DNA from: Shewanella oneidensis MR-1
GTDB taxonomy: Bacteria; Pseudomonadota; Gammaproteobacteria; Enterobacterales; Shewanellaceae
DNA: 64,000 bases
Reading direction: 5' to 3'
Assembly: GCF_000146165.2 (NCBI RefSeq)
Contig: NC_004347.2
Location: forward strand, 1,922,001-1,986,000
Under the pieces are notes generated by a model. That model saw only the letters and a list, made by a program, of their open reading frames with translations. It did not search any database and was not told where the DNA came from. Positions 60,785 to 64,000 of the stretch are shown piece by piece. Position 1 is the stretch's first letter. Every line of letters begins with the position of its first letter. The translations under genes were made by a program, and so were the position numbers.

Positions 60785-61008
60785 AGTGAATGCTCCGCTG
60801 CCATTGTCTCGCTCAATCTGAACGTCAATTGCTTATAAAAACATCACATTAACAGTAAGTTACTCAGATGAAAAGCCATCAATATTGTAAGTGGCGGCAG
60901 ATTGATGGCTTTGTTATGGGCGTGCCGAATCGGGTTTAGGTATAAAGCCTTGGCATTAAGTGCTCAGCCTAACTCATCAAAAGTGATTAACACTTTGCAG
61001 TGATGCCT

Positions 61009-61320
61009 TTATTCAGCGTGAAACAGCCCTGACTGAAAAATCACCGTAGCGATTGCTAAATGTTGATCGCTAAACACTTCTTCTCCCCAACAATGTTGCC
61101 CACGCTCTTGATAGTACACATGGTAGCTGGCATTCGATGGCGTGGTGACACAGTACCAACCATCAAATGTCTGCTTGCTAAAGTTGACCCAATACTGCGC
61201 ATCCGCCTGTTTGATCTGCTGAACCAGCGCCGCATCTCGCGCCAGTAAGGCCGCCAGTTCAGCTACGCTGGTGATCTTGTGCTCAGTTTTTAACTGATTG
61301 AGTAATGCTTTGAGTGTCAT
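61009..61320 (-). CDS. Hypothetical protein (103 aa)
   Basis: The frame opens at 61371, but ATG 61320 (M-T-L-K-A-L-L-N-Q-L) has AAGG upstream and avoids overlapping the preceding stop. Soluble, with a helical N-terminal half and aromatic C-terminal half (Y-W-V-N-F-S, W-Y-C-V-T-T, C-W-G-E-E). Probably co-transcribed with the DJ-1 family gene. No family recognised. Confidence 0.7.
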   Translation of the reverse strand: MTLKALLNQLKTEHKITSVAELAALLARDAALVQQIKQADAQYWVNFSKQTFDGWYCVTTPSNASYHVYYQERGQHCWGEEVFSDQHLAIATVIFQSGLFHAE

Positions 61321-61351
61321 TTTTGAAGGCCTTTTATCCCAGGGCGCAATG

Positions 61352-61954
61352 TTAGCGAATGGCTGAGGCAATCGAGGATTCGATTAAAGCGTCAAAAACA
61401 TCGGCTTGGCCTGCGGGGATCAGTTGCCGATGAATTTCGCGGCGCTTCGCTCTGTCAAATAAGCGCTCCGCAATCCAGCCCGTTAAATAGAGTGAGGACA
61501 GACAACCTCCCGCAGTAGCAATATTGCCATTGATCACCAGAGCAGAGTCTTCCACCTCCACGCCCATGGCCACTAATGCGGGTTTAGCATCGGGATGCGT
61601 CGTTGCCGAGATATTGTCGAGTAAGCCTAACTTGGCAAAGAAGAATGATCCCGCACAGATACTGCCAAGTAATTGCCGTGAGGGATCTAATTTAAGGGCC
61701 GACATAAACTCAGGATCAGCAAGTGCGGCAGGGACGCCTTTGTAGCCACTGCTGAATAACACCACGTCAGCATCGGCGACTTGCGCGACATGTCCATCGG
61801 TTGCAACCGTCATCCCCAAACTCGACCTGTGGCTAGGTTTGGTGCCTAGCACTTTGACTGTCCAATCTGTTGTTGTGCGGCCGAGAATATCGCGCATTAA
61901 AAAGAAATCGATATCGGTAAATTCATCAAATATCACAATCGCAATCTGGTACAT
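61352..61954 (-). CDS. DJ-1/PfpI family protein
   Basis: 200 residues. Class I glutamine amidotransferase-like fold with the nucleophile elbow G-S-I-C-A-G-S and the opening I-A-I-V-I-F-D-E-F-T-D-I-D. No AraC-type DNA-binding domain follows, so it is a stand-alone enzyme or chaperone. ATG 61954 follows AGAGGA; the frame extends further to 61999 without such support. Confidence 0.87.
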   Translation of the reverse strand: MYQIAIVIFDEFTDIDFFLMRDILGRTTTDWTVKVLGTKPSHRSSLGMTVATDGHVAQVADADVVLFSSGYKGVPAALADPEFMSALKLDPSRQLLGSICAGSFFFAKLGLLDNISATTHPDAKPALVAMGVEVEDSALVINGNIATAGGCLSSLYLTGWIAERLFDRAKRREIHRQLIPAGQADVFDALIESSIASAIR

Positions 61955-62310
61955 CCTTTGTCCTCTTGTTTGTATTCTGGTTAATGTGTTGGTTAACACG
62001 TCATGGGCCGCATCTTTAATCCGCAGATCCCTGTCGTTGCAACATAATCACCCATATGTTTGTGACTGCGTTTATTAAGTGTGGGAGAGTAATAAAGTCT
62101 CATACTGAGTATTAAAGTATCATATTAAAATGGCAGCGAGCTCATAGGTACGCTGCCATTTCTAAACCCATTATGCCCCAAATTGTGTTTCGCAGTTCAA
62201 AAAAGGAATAGGCCAAGTAAAGCTTTGCTTATAGAAAAGTTGATGGTTTGACTTAGAAGTGATGTATCCCATCTTTTTCGTAGTTTGAATTTTTTAATCA
62301 AAATCAAAGT

Positions 62311-62530
62311 CGTGGGGCTTCACCCCACACCCGACCAAGGAGGACTGCTCGTCCTATCCTCCTTGGATGCTCCAAGACGCCCCAACGGAGTTGAAAGCTC
62401 CTTGTGCTCATTGACAAATTTGCTATCGCTTCCGAAGGATGCGTCCCTGCACCTGCGAAAGCTAGCTCGCCATCCATGGCGAGACTCACGCAATTTGTCT
62501 ATTCGCCCCGCGGCAACTCCGAGGGGAGGT
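62311..62530. repeat. Hairpin-rich GC-rich repeat-like element
   Basis: Two strong hairpins (gtggggc/caccccac at 62312-62328 and ccaaggagga/tcctccttgg at 62335-62366) start a GC-rich block, enclosed further by gacaaatttgc/gcaatttgtc. Sequence of this style recurs in many marine gammaproteobacteria and gives spurious frames in both directions. No second copy is in this window. Confidence 0.45.
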
Positions 62531-62805
62531 GTATTCCTTGGAGTTTTGAGTCGTTAGATAGCGATTCATCAGCAAAAAATAAGCGTAAAAGAATGAGAAA
62601 GCTAAAACAATATCAAGTGATTACCCTCTAAACTGTATAAAAAACCGCTACCGCAAAAAAGCAAATTCCTATAGCATCATTCATACCCATTTACACGGAT
62701 GTGGCAGCGGCCAAGTCCAACAAGCGATTTATGCCCTGCAAACAGCGCAGCGCATAAATACTAAGACGTTAACTTTAAGTTCAGCTCTTACCATAAGGAA
62801 CATAA

Positions 62806-63771
62806 GTGGCTATTTTTGATTTATTTTCTTCCAGACAGAAAAAGACCAGAGGAGATGTGCCTGATGTCTATCAATATGACGAAATCCCTCAGAAGCTAAG
62901 AGTTCAAATTGTTCATATTATAAAAGCAACAATTGGCACTCGGGTTAATCACAGCCGCTACGGAGGGGAAACCTATTCAGAGGTTGTCTATCGTGAAATT
63001 CATGAAATTCTTTGTAAAGAATATGGTGTTTTTTCACTATCTAACAAACAAAGAATAAGCCACTTTGAAGCTGTCTATGATTATTTTTTACAATCAGAAA
63101 ATTTTGAAGAATGCCTAGATATTATTGAGCTGTCATTTAATTTTATCGAGTTTCATGTAAAGGAAAAGCAGTATAACTTTACTCGCGAAGAGGGAACAAC
63201 ACAGGAAGCAACGGATGCCGTAGAAGAGCTCAATCAAAGATTCAAAGAAGCTGGTGTCGGATACGAATTCCTCTCTGGTGAGATTATAAGAATTGACTCT
63301 CAATATATTCATAGTGAGGTTGTTAAGCCAGCACTATCTATTCTGCAGGGAGAGAAATTATTAAAAGGTGCTAGAGATGAATTTCTGTCCGCGCATTCTC
63401 ACTACCGGAATCAGCGATATAAAGAAGCTCTTGTCGATTGTCTCAAGTCCTTTGAAAGTACAATGAAAGCTATATGCGAGAAACACGGCTGGGAATTTGG
63501 GCAAAATGATACAGCAAAGAAATTAATTAACGTTTGCGTTACTAACGAGCTAATTCCAATATATATGCAGGAACAATTTAGCCACTTTCGAGCTTTGCTC
63601 GAAAGTGGAGTCCCCACGGTGAGGAATAAAGAAGGTGGGCACGGACAAGGTTCTGAGATAAAAAGCGTTTCAGAAACTATGGTCAGTTACACGTTGCATT
63701 TGACTGCTACGAATATTGTATTTCTTGGTGAGTGCGAAAAGAAAGTTAACAAAGCATTGCAGCGGAGCTAA
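62806..63771 (+). CDS. AbiJ-like putative phage-defence protein (STM4504/CBY_0614 family)
   Basis: 321 residues from GTG with AAGGA upstream. The opening I-F-D-L-F-S-S-R-Q-K-K and P-D-V-Y-Q-Y-D-E-I-P-Q-K-L-R-V-Q-I-V-H-I matches the STM4504/CBY_0614 group; the C-terminal part (F-E-S-T-M-K-A-I-C-E-K-H-G-W, F-R-A-L-L-E-S-G-V-P-T-V-R-N-K-E-G-G-H-G-Q-G) is the domain shared with abortive-infection AbiJ proteins. Defence by abortive infection is inferred from family. The stop codon lies inside an 18-bp tandem repeat next to a transposase gene, suggesting a mobile boundary at the 3' end. Confidence 0.75.
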   Translation: MAIFDLFSSRQKKTRGDVPDVYQYDEIPQKLRVQIVHIIKATIGTRVNHSRYGGETYSEVVYREIHEILCKEYGVFSLSNKQRISHFEAVYDYFLQSENFEECLDIIELSFNFIEFHVKEKQYNFTREEGTTQEATDAVEELNQRFKEAGVGYEFLSGEIIRIDSQYIHSEVVKPALSILQGEKLLKGARDEFLSAHSHYRNQRYKEALVDCLKSFESTMKAICEKHGWEFGQNDTAKKLINVCVTNELIPIYMQEQFSHFRALLESGVPTVRNKEGGHGQGSEIKSVSETMVSYTLHLTATNIVFLGECEKKVNKALQRS

Positions 63772-63830
63772 AGTTGGAAGCGGAGCTAAAGTTGGAAGCG
63801 GAGCTAAAGTTGGACGGAGCTAAAGTTGGA
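63761..63830 (+). repeat. 18-bp tandem repeat at transposon-like edge
   Basis: The unit agcggagctaaagttgga occurs at 63761, 63779 and 63797, then a 16-bp partial copy at 63815. The first copy supplies the last codons and stop of the AbiJ-like gene. Confidence 0.9.
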
Positions 63831-63855
63831 CACCCAGGCTTAATAGCGCGGAAGT

Positions 63856-63899
63856 AAACCTCCTACTATGCTTTGGTTAAGCATTAGACAAGGAGGTTT
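63856..63899 (+). promoter_or_regulatory. Shine-Dalgarno-sequestering hairpin before the transposase
   Basis: aaacctcct (63856-63864) is exactly complementary to aggaggttt (63891-63899), which holds the ribosome site of the transposase ATG at 63902; atgctt/aagcat pairs within. Folding would hide the site, as in IS200 leaders. Confidence 0.7.
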
Positions 63900-63901
63900 G
63901 T

Positions 63902-64000
63902 ATGCCGCGCCCTCGCCGAACTCAGATAAGTCTTGAAGACACTCCCTATTATCATTGCTGTAATCGCGTGGTACGACGTGCCTTTTTATGTGGTGATGAT
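63902..64000 (+). CDS. IS200-like / REP-associated tyrosine transposase, 5' part
   Basis: The first 33 residues (M-P-R-P-R-R-T-Q-I-S-L-E-D-T-P-Y-Y-H-C-C-N-R-V-V-R-R-A-F-L) match the opening of Y1 transposases of RAYT type; the catalytic HUH and Tyr lie beyond the window. Excellent ribosome site (AAGGAGG) sequestered in a hairpin. Truncated by the window end. Confidence 0.85.
   Translation, partial: MPRPRRTQISLEDTPYYHCCNRVVRRAFLCGDD

Noticed and set aside
62285..62631. Open frames of 75-90 codons
   Set aside because: They lie in a hairpin-rich repeat-type block and look like the spurious frames such repeats produce.

Overview
The window is chromosomal DNA of a gammaproteobacterium, almost certainly Shewanella. 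The supporting gene blocks are fabA-lonH(ycbZ)-rmf, uvrY-uvrC-pgsA followed by Gly/Cys/Leu/Leu tRNAs, speA with a eukaryote-like AdoMet decarboxylase, bcp-gcvR-like/dapA-bamC, and an ExeS-type extracellular nuclease. This assignment is from memory of gene order and protein families; no search was run.

Layout. 1-6.2 kb: end of a TPR protein, a degenerate GGDEF protein, a DUF885 metallopeptidase lipoprotein, ppiC, an IS4-family element, an acetyltransferase, ybcJ and rraB. 6.2-14.4 kb: a MITE, small membrane ORFs, a periplasmic binding protein, a DUF2157/DUF4401/GDYXXLXY membrane operon whose middle gene is frameshifted in a G tract, a second MITE, the exeS nuclease, and a hypothetical gene. 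14.5-17.1 kb: a minus-strand group of a lone J-domain protein and three acidic proteins I do not recognise. 17.5-18.6 kb: four intact initiator tRNA genes mixed with five degenerate tRNA-like copies, three of them in a 150-bp tandem array. 18.9-27.8 kb: rlmL, a glutaredoxin-like gene, uup, a DUF3466 protein, rmf, fabA and lonH. 28.0-29.5 kb: two tRNA-Ser(UGA) genes, each followed by about 90-bp tandem repeats carrying a degenerate tRNA 3' end plus a terminator. 29.8-33.7 kb: uvrY-uvrC-pgsA and four tRNAs. 34-43 kb: HU-like protein, lipoprotein, ABC exporter, yceH, cvfB, speA with a very long leader, and speD. 43.2-47.7 kb: a MITE touching a 1422-residue surface lipoprotein with Ig-like domains and ten RCC1-like repeats. 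48.3-51.3 kb: an SDR gene divergent from a LysR gene cut by an IS256-family element. 51.4-59.4 kb: bcp, gcvR-like gene, dapA, bamC, a MITE and an RND efflux pair. 59.5-64 kb: acetyltransferase, TauE-like exporter, DJ-1 family gene, a hairpin-rich repeat, an AbiJ-like putative defence gene, and the start of an IS200-like/RAYT transposase.

The most unusual structure is shared by three tRNA transcription units of two unrelated families (initiator Met and Ser-UGA). Downstream of intact genes lie tandem copies that keep the tRNA 3' part, including a T-arm-like segment and CCA, lose the 5' acceptor strand, and each carry their own rho-independent terminator. This resembles the E. coli tyrT/rtT repeat arrangement but has different sequences. 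Most of the rest is ordinary core genome, with mobile-element scars (one IS4, one IS256, two MITE families with two copies each) marking variable sites.
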